Assembly (NCBI RefSeq): GCF_005780165.1
Contig: NZ_VAUV01000007.1
Span: 124,001-188,000 of the forward strand
DNA: 64,000 nt
Direction of reading: 5' to 3'
Origin: Phragmitibacter flavus
Lineage (GTDB): Bacteria > Verrucomicrobiota > Verrucomicrobiia > Verrucomicrobiales > Verrucomicrobiaceae
A program made the translations under genes and the position numbers. Within the stretch, counting starts at the first letter, position 1. Every line of letters starts with the position of its first letter. Positions 41,803 through 51,231 of this stretch are shown here, in pieces. The notes under the pieces are model-generated. The model ran no database searches and was not told the DNA's origin. It worked only from the letters and a program-made list of their open reading frames with translations.

Positions 41803-41904
41803 GAAGGGGGGAATGCTGGCGCGATGGGGGCGTGGCTGTCAATGTGGAACTTCGGCGGAGCGGTTGATTGCGAGAGTGTCGGGATTCGGAACGTTGGTGT
41901 GGAT

Positions 41905-42519
41905 ATGATTCGATGGTTTCCAACTTGGTGCGCGGTGCTATTTTTTCCAGTGATGGGGTGGGCGCTGGAGGAGTCGGATTTGCAGGGGTTCATTGATGAG
42001 GCAATCAAGGCGGGTGGTGGTGAGGTGGTGGTTCCGCCGGGGGAGTATGTGATCAAGAAGGGATTGAAGTTGGTGGACGGGAAAGGGATTCGACTGGCGG
42101 GGATGGACAAGGAGCGGACGGTGTTGCGCTGGGAGGGGGAAGAGGGCGGATGGCTGATTTCAGTCACAGGTGGGGCCTCGGAGAAGGTGTCGATTGGCAA
42201 GTTGACGCTGGAAGGCGGGAATGGCGTGCTGATCGATGGTGGGAAAGGGGCTGAGGTGAGGGATTGTTTGTTTCAACTAGGGAAAGGGGATGGGGTGCTG
42301 CTGAAGTCGGGAGAGGGGGCGGTGGTGGAGAGTTGTTCGTTCCGGGATATTGCTGGAGTGGGGATCAAGGTGGCGGTGGTTGCGAAGGGAGCAGTGGTGC
42401 AGGGGAATTGGCTGACTCGGTGCGGGACGGGGATCGGGGTTCCTGAGAAAAGCGACGCGTTGGTGTTGAGCAATGAGTTGGTGGATGCGGCAGCGGGCGT
42501 GAAGGCTATGGAAAAGTGA
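41905..42519 (+). CDS. Small secreted right-handed beta-helix protein
   Basis: 204 residues from the ATG at 41905, with signal WCAVLFFPVMGWALE. GGGEVVVPPGEYVIKKGLKL starts a pectate-lyase-like superfamily coil, and about seven coils of GVLIDGG-, GVLLKSG-, GIKVAVV- type follow, with Asn/Cys ladder positions. It is short for a polysaccharide lyase, so either a binding/structural beta-helix or a minimal domain. Its 3' end overlaps comEC by 14 bp in convergent orientation. Confidence 0.78.
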   Translation: MIRWFPTWCAVLFFPVMGWALEESDLQGFIDEAIKAGGGEVVVPPGEYVIKKGLKLVDGKGIRLAGMDKERTVLRWEGEEGGWLISVTGGASEKVSIGKLTLEGGNGVLIDGGKGAEVRDCLFQLGKGDGVLLKSGEGAVVESCSFRDIAGVGIKVAVVAKGAVVQGNWLTRCGTGIGVPEKSDALVLSNELVDAAAGVKAMEK

Positions 42520-44827
42520 GGGGAGGTTGGTCGCCTCGGAAGGGAGTGAGCTGCATTTTTTCGGGCCAGATATCGAGGGTGATGGCTCCGGTCTGGCTTT
42601 GGTCGAGAAGGGTGATGTCGAGTCGGTTGCAGGCTTCGCGAAGGGCGGGGCGGATTTGTTGTTCGATGGGGAACTGGGAGTGGGAGGAGATGATCGCGCG
42701 AGGTTGCACGGCGTGGAGGAATTCGGGAAGCATGGAGTGGTCGTCGGTGTGCTGATTGCGGATGATCAAGTCGCTTTTCAGAGCTTCGGGAGGGAGGGTG
42801 GCGAGGAGATGTTTTTCGGCGTTGAACCCGGCGTCGTTGCACCAAAGAATACGGTGTTTGCCAATGTGGAGGCGGGCGATGAGGGCGTTGTCGTCGGCTC
42901 TGGAACTTCGCCAGTTGTTTGGCGGGAAGAGGATTTCGATGTGGGCGGGGAGGGTGGGATCGGTGGTGATGAGGAGGGGTTTAGGCGCGGTGATTTGTTG
43001 CCAGTTACCGATGGTGTTGGTGTTCGGACGTTTGAAAGGGGCGCTGATCTCACGCAGGCCGTAGTAAGTTTGCAGGGAGGGGGTGCCGCCTTGGTGGGCA
43101 CTGTCGGCGTGGCTGATGAGAAGGTGGTCGATACGGTTGATGCCTTGATGGTGAAGGAAAGGTTGGAGGATGAACGGGAACTGACGGATGGACCCGGTGT
43201 CGAGAAGCCAGTTGGTGTTGCCGACGCGAAGATGATTGGCGGCATCGCCCCCGGGGATGCGCAGCACGGTGAGCTGGGCGGGGGGACGAGGAAGGAGGTC
43301 GAGAGAAGGGACGTAGATATGACCGCCAGGGACGAAGGCGAAGAAGTTGGCCATCCAGAGAATGGCGGTGGCGGATTGTTGACTGATCCAGGCGAGGGTT
43401 GGTTGGATGAGGGAGAAGATCGGTCCGGCGAGGATGAGGCGGCTGATGGTGAGCGATAGGACCACGACGGACCAGGGAACGAGGAACAGATTGGCGATGA
43501 GGCCGATGGGAGTGAGGGTGTTGAAATGGTAGAGAATGAGGGGGACGCTGCCGATCCAGGCGGAGGCGGAGACGCTCAAGGTGCCGGCAATGGATTGACG
43601 GATTTTCCAGATGGCCTGCTGCGGGAGGCTGAGCAGGTTTTTCGGAATGAAGGGGTCGGGTTCGGTCCAGGGACGAAGGGGGCGCGAGAAAAACTCGTTC
43701 AAAATGGCGATGGAGGCGAGGACGCCAAAGGAGAGCTGGAAGCCGGCACCGAAGAGCTGATCGGTGTTGAGAAGGAAAAGGATGAGAGCGGAGGCACCGA
43801 GGGTGTTGAGGAGATCGGACCGGCGATTGGCGGTCATGCCGAGAAGAAGCACGGTGGCCATGATGGCGGATCGGACGGCGGAAGGGGGGAGGCCGGTGAT
43901 GAAGGTGTAGCCGAACAGCAGGGGGATCAGGAGGGGCGGTTGCATGCCGCGCGAGATGCCGAGGCAGCGCAGGAAAAACCAGAAAATCATGCCGATGATG
44001 GCAACGTGCAGGCCGCTGACGGCGAAGATGTGGAGGGTGCCGCTGAGCCGGAAGGGGATTTGCATTTCCGGGGTGGCGGTGTCGGAGGTGCCGAGGGTCA
44101 TGGCGAGCAGCACGACAAGCTCGGGGGCGTCGGGTGGGACGTGCTGACTTAGGGAGTCGATGATCCAGGTGCGGCAACGTTCGGAGGTTTCGATGAGTTT
44201 GGATTTGAAGTCCCAAGTGAACGGGGCGGCGGTGAGAACATGGGCGACCTGAAATTGACCGATGAGGCCGAGTCGGAGATCGTAATCGGGTTTGTTAAAC
44301 TGGCCGGGATTGTCGGGTGGTAGCGGCAGTTGCATCCAGCCAGTGCAGCGGTAATGGCCGACTTTGAGGGTGACACCCGATTCGAGGCGCAAGGAGAAGT
44401 AGGCGGGCCGGGCGTTGGGAATGGTGTGGCCAGGGGCGTGGATACTGGTGGCGCGAAACAGGGCTTCGCCGGGTTCAAAGCCGGGAAGGCTGCGACGCAG
44501 GGGTTGTTCGATGACTCCTTCGATTTCGACCCAGGTGGGAGCGGGCTGCTGGTGGAGCCACTGGTGCCAGGGGTGATGGCGGGTGCTTTGAAGTCGGTGA
44601 CCGTGGGCCAGCGTGGCGAGGACGAGGACGAACGGAAGTGCAGAGATCCAGGTGCGTTTCCAAAGGACAATGGCTCCGAATGTCAGAAGCGAACCGACGA
44701 TGGCAGGAAGTGGCATCCTGCCATTTGGCAGGTGATCGGCAATGAGGATGCCGACAATGGCGGCCAGGGCCATCGCCAACAACGGGCGCGGTTTGCTTAG
44801 TTCACGCCAGAGGGAGTTTTGGTTCAT
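42506..44827 (-). CDS. comEC: ComEC/Rec2-family DNA-uptake channel
   Basis: 773 residues. An N-terminal OB-like periplasmic domain, then a competence domain of about ten helices (LSGTLHIFAVSGLHVAIIGM, the ComEC hallmark; GLPPSAVRSAIMA). The C-terminus is a metallo-beta-lactamase-like domain with LLISHADSAHQGG keeping HxDxxH. It carries single-stranded DNA across the inner membrane during transformation. No comEA or pilus gene is nearby. The TPR protein gene upstream (24 bp away, same strand) may share its transcript. Confidence 0.93.
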   Translation of the reverse strand: MNQNSLWRELSKPRPLLAMALAAIVGILIADHLPNGRMPLPAIVGSLLTFGAIVLWKRTWISALPFVLVLATLAHGHRLQSTRHHPWHQWLHQQPAPTWVEIEGVIEQPLRRSLPGFEPGEALFRATSIHAPGHTIPNARPAYFSLRLESGVTLKVGHYRCTGWMQLPLPPDNPGQFNKPDYDLRLGLIGQFQVAHVLTAAPFTWDFKSKLIETSERCRTWIIDSLSQHVPPDAPELVVLLAMTLGTSDTATPEMQIPFRLSGTLHIFAVSGLHVAIIGMIFWFFLRCLGISRGMQPPLLIPLLFGYTFITGLPPSAVRSAIMATVLLLGMTANRRSDLLNTLGASALILFLLNTDQLFGAGFQLSFGVLASIAILNEFFSRPLRPWTEPDPFIPKNLLSLPQQAIWKIRQSIAGTLSVSASAWIGSVPLILYHFNTLTPIGLIANLFLVPWSVVVLSLTISRLILAGPIFSLIQPTLAWISQQSATAILWMANFFAFVPGGHIYVPSLDLLPRPPAQLTVLRIPGGDAANHLRVGNTNWLLDTGSIRQFPFILQPFLHHQGINRIDHLLISHADSAHQGGTPSLQTYYGLREISAPFKRPNTNTIGNWQQITAPKPLLITTDPTLPAHIEILFPPNNWRSSRADDNALIARLHIGKHRILWCNDAGFNAEKHLLATLPPEALKSDLIIRNQHTDDHSMLPEFLHAVQPRAIISSHSQFPIEQQIRPALREACNRLDITLLDQSQTGAITLDIWPEKMQLTPFRGDQPPLTFP

Positions 44828-44851
44828 CCGTGCTGCCGCAACGGGAGCATT

Positions 44852-45505
44852 CTAGACGCCACCTTGGGCACTTTGTTTGGCTCGCTGGGCCTGAAGCTCC
44901 TTGAACTGAATTTGCTCCAGTTCGTTGATCTTGTGCCGGGCGTTGGCGCTGTGTCGGGTGCCGGGGAAGTTGCCGGCGACCTGCTCCAGAATGTCCTTGG
45001 CATGTTCCCAGGCCTTTTGATGGAAGTAGATGTCGATCATGCGAAACATGAGGAAGGCGGCGTTGTCCTCCGACCAGGCCTTGGCTTCGAGATGGCCTTG
45101 CAGGAAGACGATGGCGTTGTCGGGCTGTTGAAGTTTGTCAGTGTAAATTTTGGAGATTTCGGAGATGGGATAGGGATCATCCGGCTTTTCAGCGATCATT
45201 TTTTTGAATTCGACGATGGCCCCCTCGTAATCACCGGAAGCCATTTTTGCCACGGCTTTCATGCTGCCGTCCTGCTTGACTTCTTCTCCGGAGGAATACA
45301 TGGCGGTGCCCACGGCATCACCGATGCGGGGCAGGACCACCGTGACAAAAAAGATGCCGCCGACGATGGCGAGACTGATGATCGCGATGAGCGGATACAT
45401 GGGGTTCTCCTGCCATTCGGGCGTGCTCCATTTGCTCATGATATAAAGCACGGCCAATGCGAAAAGGCCGGCAATACAAAGGTGGATGACGGTTCGGGTG
45501 CTCAT
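44852..45505 (-). CDS. Membrane-anchored TPR-repeat protein, unknown function
   Basis: 217 residues from MSTRTVIHLCI at 45505. Two membrane helices (about 5-23 and 36-57) are followed by three or four TPR-like helix pairs (ASGDYEGAIVEFKKMIAEKPDDP; QQPDNAIVFLQGHLEAK; QKAWEHAKDILEQVAGNFPGT). It would present a protein-binding scaffold at the inner membrane. It lies 24 bp upstream of comEC on the same strand. The family is not one I can name. Confidence 0.7.
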   Translation of the reverse strand: MSTRTVIHLCIAGLFALAVLYIMSKWSTPEWQENPMYPLIAIISLAIVGGIFFVTVVLPRIGDAVGTAMYSSGEEVKQDGSMKAVAKMASGDYEGAIVEFKKMIAEKPDDPYPISEISKIYTDKLQQPDNAIVFLQGHLEAKAWSEDNAAFLMFRMIDIYFHQKAWEHAKDILEQVAGNFPGTRHSANARHKINELEQIQFKELQAQRAKQSAQGGV

Positions 45506-45849
45506 GATGAGGTGAGATGGTGGTGAGTGAACCATGAACTTAATGAATGGGATGGATCATGGGAAGAAAAAACATGAAACGGTTTCTTCGGGCGTAGGAC
45601 CGGGATGTTTGGCGCGGGTGTTCAAATGATGCCGCAAATGACGGTCAATTGGTGCATCTGGTGAACGATGCTCGAAAGCGGGTGATGAAGTGAACATGTT
45701 GTATTGACGAAGACTTTGCAGAATTCGCTTGAACTCGGAGGGGGTTTTGCTCTAAAAACTTCCCAACATGAGGTGAAGGTGGTTGCAAACTCGTTCATCC
45801 CATGCGCGTTTGATCTCACTCAACGCAAAAAACGTCTGATCCTCACGAC
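45506..45849. promoter_or_regulatory. Divergent spacer upstream of the Gld-like ABC operon
   Basis: A 344-bp gap between the TPR gene (minus) and the ABC ATPase gene (plus). It is less GC-rich than the genes. No credible ORF or RNA is seen, and no clear -10/-35 pair could be fixed. Presumably contains both promoters. Confidence 0.4.
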
Positions 45850-46803
45850 ATGATAAAAGTTAATAACCTCAAAAAAACATTTGGAACCAAGGTCGCCGTT
45901 GATGGGGTGACCTTCAGTGTCGAAAAAGGCGAAGTGCTGGGATTCCTCGGACCCAATGGTGCTGGCAAGTCCACCACCATGCGCATGGTGACGGGGTATT
46001 TTCCTCCAACTGAAGGGGAAATCAGCGTGGGCGGTGTCGACATGCTGACCAATCCCGAGCGGGCGCGTCGCAGCCTGGGTTATCTTCCTGAAAACGCACC
46101 GCTTTATCCTGACATGAGCGTGCTGGGCTTTCTCGGCTTCTGTGCAGAACTGCGTGGTCTTTATGGCGACGCCCGCAAGAAGGCAATTGACCGTGTATTG
46201 GAGACCTGTTTCCTGGAGCCGGTGCGGCATCAGAGTGTCGACACGTTGTCGAAAGGGTATCGGCACCGCACCTGTTTTGCGCAGAGCATCATTCATGATC
46301 CAGAGATCTTGATTCTTGATGAGCCGACCGATGGATTGGACCCCAACCAGAAGCACGAGATCCGCAATCTGATCAAACGCATGGGTCAAAACAAGGCCAT
46401 TGTTTTTTCCACCCACATTCTTGAGGAAGTGGAGGCGGCCTGCACCCGGGCGATCATCATTGACCGTGGCAAGGTGGTGGCGGATGGCACGCCCGATGAA
46501 TTGAAGGAACGGGCACCGGGCGCGAATGCGGTGAGGCTTGCCTTGCGCGGGGTTGCCACTTCAGTTGTGGTCGCGGAACTGGAAAAACTGGTGAGCGTCG
46601 ACAAGGTGGAAGTCACCGAGCGCGGTGAAAACAGCTTCGCAGGCCGTGTGGTTCCCAACCGCAAGGTGAAAGTGGCGGACCTGGCTCGCGAGATCGGTGA
46701 TTTGGTGGCGTCGAAAGCCTGGAAGGTCGAAGAACTGCATCGCGAGGAAGGACGCCTGGATGAGGTGTTCCGGGGGATCACCCGTTCGGATGTTGCGGCT
46801 TGA
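45850..46803 (+). CDS. ABC transporter ATP-binding protein, GldA-like
   Basis: 317 residues. Walker A GPNGAGKST, a signature region LSKGYRHRT (in place of LSGGQ), Walker B ILILDEPTDGLDP and H-loop STHILEE. The C-terminal ~90 residues form the extra domain seen in GldA/NosF/CcmA-type ATPases. It powers the permease encoded next; together with the GldG-like protein and DUF4340 protein it forms the verrucomicrobial Gld-type export module. In Flavobacterium the GldAFG complex is required for gliding; here the substrate is unknown. Confidence 0.92.
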   Translation: MIKVNNLKKTFGTKVAVDGVTFSVEKGEVLGFLGPNGAGKSTTMRMVTGYFPPTEGEISVGGVDMLTNPERARRSLGYLPENAPLYPDMSVLGFLGFCAELRGLYGDARKKAIDRVLETCFLEPVRHQSVDTLSKGYRHRTCFAQSIIHDPEILILDEPTDGLDPNQKHEIRNLIKRMGQNKAIVFSTHILEEVEAACTRAIIIDRGKVVADGTPDELKERAPGANAVRLALRGVATSVVVAELEKLVSVDKVEVTERGENSFAGRVVPNRKVKVADLAREIGDLVASKAWKVEELHREEGRLDEVFRGITRSDVAA

Positions 46804-46908
46804 GTCCGGCATTGCCGTTGTCCGCTGGTTCTCGATGAGCCGGAGACTTTGGCGGCTTCAATTACCAACCCATTTTACTTCTCTAATCAACGTTTTCATT
46901 TTTCTCTT

Positions 46909-47664
46909 ATGAACCCTTCAAAAAACACGCTCGCGATCTTTAAGCGCGAGTTCTTTTCCTACTTCAACTCCCCGGTGGCTTATGTCATCCTGGTGATCTT
47001 CCTGCTGGCGGCTCAGGGCTTTACTTTCTTCCTCGGCAACCGGCTTTTGGAAAGCAATGACGCGTCGCTGACTCATCCGTTCTTCATGTGGCATCCGTGG
47101 ATTTACATGGTGCTGGCCCCTGCGGTGGGGATGAAGTTGTGGTCGGAGGAGCACCGTTTGGGAACGATGGAGTTGTTGATGACGATGCCGCTTTCCCCCT
47201 GGCAGGCGATCTTGGGCAAGTTCCTCGCTGCGGCGGCGGTTTGGGCAATTGCGCTGGCTTTGACATTCCCGGTGGTTTGGACGGTCTCTTATCTCGGTGA
47301 TCCTGATCCAGGTCCGATCATCAGCGCCTATCTTGGCAGCTATCTTTATGCGTTGAGCTGCCTTGCGGTGACGAGTGCGGTAAGTGCCTTCACACGAAGC
47401 CAGGTGATTTGTTTTGTGGTGTCAGTGGCGATCTGTTTGTTGCTGACGGTATTTGGCTGGCCGCAGATTACCGATGCGATTTTGAAGATCGTGCCAAGCT
47501 GGCTGGAGTGGCTGCTGCACCTGGTCTCCTATCTCTGTTTGCTGACGCATTTTTACGAGATGTCCAAGGGTCTCGTGGTGCTCAGCGATGTGCTGTATTT
47601 CCTGAGTGTGATCGCGATTGGACTGATGGTCACGCACTTCGCCATTGAGTCACGTCGCTCATAA
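46909..47664 (+). CDS. ABC-2 permease, GldF-like
   Basis: 251 residues from MNPSKNTLAIFKREF at 46909. Six membrane helices, the KREFFSYFNSPVAYV amphipathic start of ABC-2/GldF permeases, and the MKLWSEEHRLGTMELLMTMPLS coupling-loop signature. Pairs with the ATPase 105 bp upstream. The spacer is long for an operon but has no hairpin. The GldG-like gene begins 45 bp later. Confidence 0.9.
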   Translation: MNPSKNTLAIFKREFFSYFNSPVAYVILVIFLLAAQGFTFFLGNRLLESNDASLTHPFFMWHPWIYMVLAPAVGMKLWSEEHRLGTMELLMTMPLSPWQAILGKFLAAAAVWAIALALTFPVVWTVSYLGDPDPGPIISAYLGSYLYALSCLAVTSAVSAFTRSQVICFVVSVAICLLLTVFGWPQITDAILKIVPSWLEWLLHLVSYLCLLTHFYEMSKGLVVLSDVLYFLSVIAIGLMVTHFAIESRRS

Positions 47665-47709
47665 CCCCGTCGATCACGCTATTTTACGAACGTTCATTTT
47701 TCGATTCCT

Positions 47710-49854
47710 ATGAAAAAATCTACATCCCTGCTGACACTGCTTTTGGTGACCGCGATTGTGGTGGTGCTTAACTACATCGTTGGTGGTTTGCGTTTTGGAA
47801 ACGCACGCGTCGACCTTACTGAGAAGAGCATCTACACCCTTTCGGAAGGCACCAAGAAGATCATCAATGGTCTTAATCCCGACAAGCCGGTGGCGATCCG
47901 TCTCTACGTGACCCGCGATGCCCGCTTGATGCCGCAAGGCGCGCAAAACTACGCCAATACGGTGGAGGATTTGCTGCTGGAGTTTGAGGAGGCCAGCAAT
48001 GGCAAGATCAAGTTGGAGAAAATCGATCCGCGCCCAAACACGGAAGATGAAGATCGTGCCGTGGCGGATGATGTCCGCGGACATGTGGTGAATCCTGAGG
48101 GCGACAAGGCCTATTTTGGATTGGTGGTGCAGTGCCTTCAGCAGAAAGAGGTGCTTGATCCGGGTGATGAAACCAAGCTGGAATACGAAGTGGCGCGTGC
48201 GCTTTCCAAAGTTTCCAAGACCACGCGTCAGGTGATCGGCGTGATGAGTCCGATGCCAATTGCCGGTCCGGAATTCAACTTCCCGGCGATGATGCAGCAG
48301 CAAAATCAGCCGCAACCTTGGTTGGCCATCAAACAGCTGCGTCTCGACTATGATGTGCGCGAAGTGCCTTCTTCGGGTGAGCCGGTGGATGCGGATGTGA
48401 ATGTGCTGCTGGTGCTGCATCCGGCGGACATTTCACCCAAAGCGGAGTTTGCCATTGACCAGTTTCTGCTGCGCGGAGGCAAGGTGATCGCTGCGGTGGA
48501 TCCACAATCTTTGGTGAGCGAGCGTTATAACAACCCGGGTCAACTGGGTCGTGCGCCGTCCACATCGGTGGGTCCCAATTCGGATCTGCCCACGTTGTTT
48601 AAAGCCTGGGGCATTGGTTACAGCAAGAACCTGGTGGTCGCTGACATGACCTTGCGTATGGCGGCAGGACAGGGCCGTGCCCAGCCGACGTTCTTGAACA
48701 TCGGCGGCGAATTTTTGAATCGTGATGAGCTGGTGACCACATCGCTGGATCGGGTGGACATGTATTCGGCGGGTGCCTTCAACATTGAGAAAAAAGAAGG
48801 GCTGACGGCTGCCACTTTGGTGCAGTCATCGGAGAACTCGGAACTGATTGACAGCGCCATTGCGGAAAAGGCGCGCAACGAAGGTCTCACCAACTTCCAG
48901 GCTTCTGGAAAACAACGCAACCTGGTGGTGCGGTTGACTGGCAAATTCCGCACGGCGTTTCCAGATGGTCCGCCACCGGACAAGACACCATCGGACAACA
49001 TGCCCAAACTTCCGGGCGAAACAGGGGGAGCCGAGCAAGACGCTGGGGCACCCGCAACTGCGACGGCAACTGAGGCCAAACCTGCCGCAGAGGCAGCATC
49101 TGCACCGGTGGCTGCGCCTGCTCCTGATCCGACTCCCGCTCCTACCCCTGCTCCGGTGGTTTCCGAACCAGCGACGCCAGCGCCAGCGCCAGCTTCTCCA
49201 CCGGCTCCTGCCCCAGCACCAGAGGTGGCTGCTGAACCTCCGGCTGCTGCACCCGAAACAAAACCGGCTGCTGCAACGGCGGATGCCAAGCCTGCCTACC
49301 TCAAGGAATCCCAGGGCGGTGAAGGGGTGGTGTTTTTGCTGTCGGATGTCGACATGCTTTATGAAGGCACTTATCTCGCTCAAGATCGCAGTGGAAGGAT
49401 GCTGAATGGCAACCTGCCGCTGTTGTTGAACATGGTGGAGATGCTCGCGGGCGGTGTGGATTTGATTGCCGTGCGCAGTCGTGCTTCCACCGGTCGTCCA
49501 TTCACGCGCATCGAAAAACTCAATTCGCAGGTGGAGGCCGAATACCGTCCTCTGATTGAGCAACGCAATCAAAAGCTCAATGAGATTGTGCAGAAGATTG
49601 CTGACATGGGGGGCGTCAAAGAGGAGCAGGGCATGGTGGTGTTGAACATGAACCAGGCCCAGCGCAAGCAGTTGATCGACGAACAGGTGAACATCCAAAA
49701 GGAGGTTCGTGAACTTCAAAAAGCACAAAACCGTCGCAAAGAGCGGCTTGAGATGACCATCACGTTGCTGAACCTGCTGGCCGTGCCGGCGTTGGTGATT
49801 GCGTTTGGGGTGGTGATCGCCGTGCGTCGGCGCGCCATGCAGGCGGCTCGTTGA
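47710..49854 (+). CDS. GldG-like ABC auxiliary protein with Ala/Pro-rich insert
   Basis: 714 residues. An N-terminal helix (LLTLLLVTAIVVVLNYI), then the GldG/DUF4350-type domain (VDLTEKSIYTLSEGT, LYVTRDARLMP), C-terminal coiled segment and a last membrane helix (LLNLLAVPALVIAFGVVIAV). At about residues 435-535 an insert made almost only of Ala, Pro, Thr and Glu interrupts the domain just before the conserved VVFLLSDVDMLYEG. The insert looks like a flexible linker or a recent expansion. Function: extracytoplasmic partner of the permease. Confidence 0.88.
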   Translation: MKKSTSLLTLLLVTAIVVVLNYIVGGLRFGNARVDLTEKSIYTLSEGTKKIINGLNPDKPVAIRLYVTRDARLMPQGAQNYANTVEDLLLEFEEASNGKIKLEKIDPRPNTEDEDRAVADDVRGHVVNPEGDKAYFGLVVQCLQQKEVLDPGDETKLEYEVARALSKVSKTTRQVIGVMSPMPIAGPEFNFPAMMQQQNQPQPWLAIKQLRLDYDVREVPSSGEPVDADVNVLLVLHPADISPKAEFAIDQFLLRGGKVIAAVDPQSLVSERYNNPGQLGRAPSTSVGPNSDLPTLFKAWGIGYSKNLVVADMTLRMAAGQGRAQPTFLNIGGEFLNRDELVTTSLDRVDMYSAGAFNIEKKEGLTAATLVQSSENSELIDSAIAEKARNEGLTNFQASGKQRNLVVRLTGKFRTAFPDGPPPDKTPSDNMPKLPGETGGAEQDAGAPATATATEAKPAAEAASAPVAAPAPDPTPAPTPAPVVSEPATPAPAPASPPAPAPAPEVAAEPPAAAPETKPAAATADAKPAYLKESQGGEGVVFLLSDVDMLYEGTYLAQDRSGRMLNGNLPLLLNMVEMLAGGVDLIAVRSRASTGRPFTRIEKLNSQVEAEYRPLIEQRNQKLNEIVQKIADMGGVKEEQGMVVLNMNQAQRKQLIDEQVNIQKEVRELQKAQNRRKERLEMTITLLNLLAVPALVIAFGVVIAVRRRAMQAAR

Positions 49855-49901
49855 TTGGTTGTTGTTTTGATCTGTTGATTTCCCGTTACTGAATTTTTGT
49901 C

Positions 49902-51143
49902 ATGAAAAAATCTGTTGTTCTCTTTGTATTGCTGGCTGGTCTGGTGGCCTTTGCCGTTTTCTATCAAAATAATCGTGACCAGCGCATGAACTCGGCGCGT
50001 CTGGTGGGCGTGCCGATGCGCGAGTATTTGTTTCCCGAACTGCCGGTGGCGGAGATCCGCAAGATTCGCATTCGAGGGGGTGATGAACAGGTCAATCTGG
50101 AGGTTGATGGCGAACGCTGGGTAGTGAAGGAGCGGAACGGCTACGCGGCGGCTTTCGAAAAAATCAGCAAGGAGGTGGAGGCGATTTCGCAGGTGAAGAT
50201 CAACGGCAAAAACGAGGTCGGGCCGAGTGCTCTGGCGGAGTTGATGCTGCTTCCGCCGGCAGAGAATGTGGACCCCAACACCACGGGTTTGCAGGTGGAG
50301 TTGATGAATGCCAGCGGCGATACTCTGGCGAGTTTTGTGGCGGGTGACTCCACCCGCACGACGGGCGGGGCCAACAGCGGCAACTGGATGGGCGGGGTGG
50401 AGCAGCGGTATGTCAGCACCACCAAGGATGCGAACACGGTTTGGATGATCAATGACATCGTGCAGAGTTTGACGCCTGATCCAAAGCAGTGGCTGAGCAA
50501 AGCGTTCATTGACGTGGCAGGTGTGCAGGGAATTGGGGTGAAGTCGGCAGACCCGGCGAAGACCTGGACGGTGGGCCGGGTGGATGAGAATGGAGCATTT
50601 TCCCTGGAAGGTGCGGCGGCGGGGCAGGCTTTGGATGAAACCGTCACTGCCGGGTTTGGCTCGGTGTTGACCAATCCGGTTTTTTCGGATGTGCATCCTG
50701 CGGAGAAGGCCGCTGAGTTGTTGAAAGACGCGATGGGAGCGACATTGATCACCTTTGACGGTTTCGTTTATGATGTGAGAATCGCACCGAAGAAAGCCGA
50801 AGAAGGCGCGGAAGGGGCCGACACGGTGTATTTTAGTTTTGTGGTGAAGAATGACATTCCAGATGCGCGGCCAACGGTTGAGGGGGAGAAGGAGGAAGAC
50901 AAGAAGATGAAGGATGAGGCTTTTGCGGCGGCGGTCAAGGCAACCAGGGAGAAGCTGGCGAAGGAGAAAGCTTTTGAAGGCTGGGTATTTGAACTGCCAA
51001 AGGCTTCGGTCGAGGTATTGCTCAAATCACGTGCTGAGTTGATTGCCAGCAAGCCTGCGGGAGAAGGTCAGGGACAAGGACCAATGGGACAGCCTGGGCT
51101 TCCATCGAGTGGTCCGTTGGCATTCCCTCCGCCACAACGGTGA
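49902..51143 (+). CDS. DUF4340 protein, last gene of Gld-like operon
   Basis: 413 residues. One N-terminal membrane helix (VVLFVLLAGLVAFAVFY) and a large extracytoplasmic region with repeated beta units (IRKIRIRGGDEQVNLEVDGERWVVKE; WTVGRVDENGAFSLEG), matching DUF4340, which regularly follows GldG-like genes. The tail is Gln/Gly/Pro rich. Begins 47 bp after the GldG-like stop. The role in the complex is not known. Confidence 0.87.
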   Translation: MKKSVVLFVLLAGLVAFAVFYQNNRDQRMNSARLVGVPMREYLFPELPVAEIRKIRIRGGDEQVNLEVDGERWVVKERNGYAAAFEKISKEVEAISQVKINGKNEVGPSALAELMLLPPAENVDPNTTGLQVELMNASGDTLASFVAGDSTRTTGGANSGNWMGGVEQRYVSTTKDANTVWMINDIVQSLTPDPKQWLSKAFIDVAGVQGIGVKSADPAKTWTVGRVDENGAFSLEGAAAGQALDETVTAGFGSVLTNPVFSDVHPAEKAAELLKDAMGATLITFDGFVYDVRIAPKKAEEGAEGADTVYFSFVVKNDIPDARPTVEGEKEEDKKMKDEAFAAAVKATREKLAKEKAFEGWVFELPKASVEVLLKSRAELIASKPAGEGQGQGPMGQPGLPSSGPLAFPPPQR

Positions 51144-51231
51144 CTCTTTAAATCTTCCCACCATTCGAATCCGCTTTCATGGGTGCATTTGATCTTGCAC
51201 CTTGGAGGAAACCCGGCTGTCATGCACGAGC

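Noticed and set aside
40735-41904. Extended frame upstream of the beta-helix protein
   Set aside because: Antisense shadow of the DASS transporter; similarity and signal peptide begin only at 41905.
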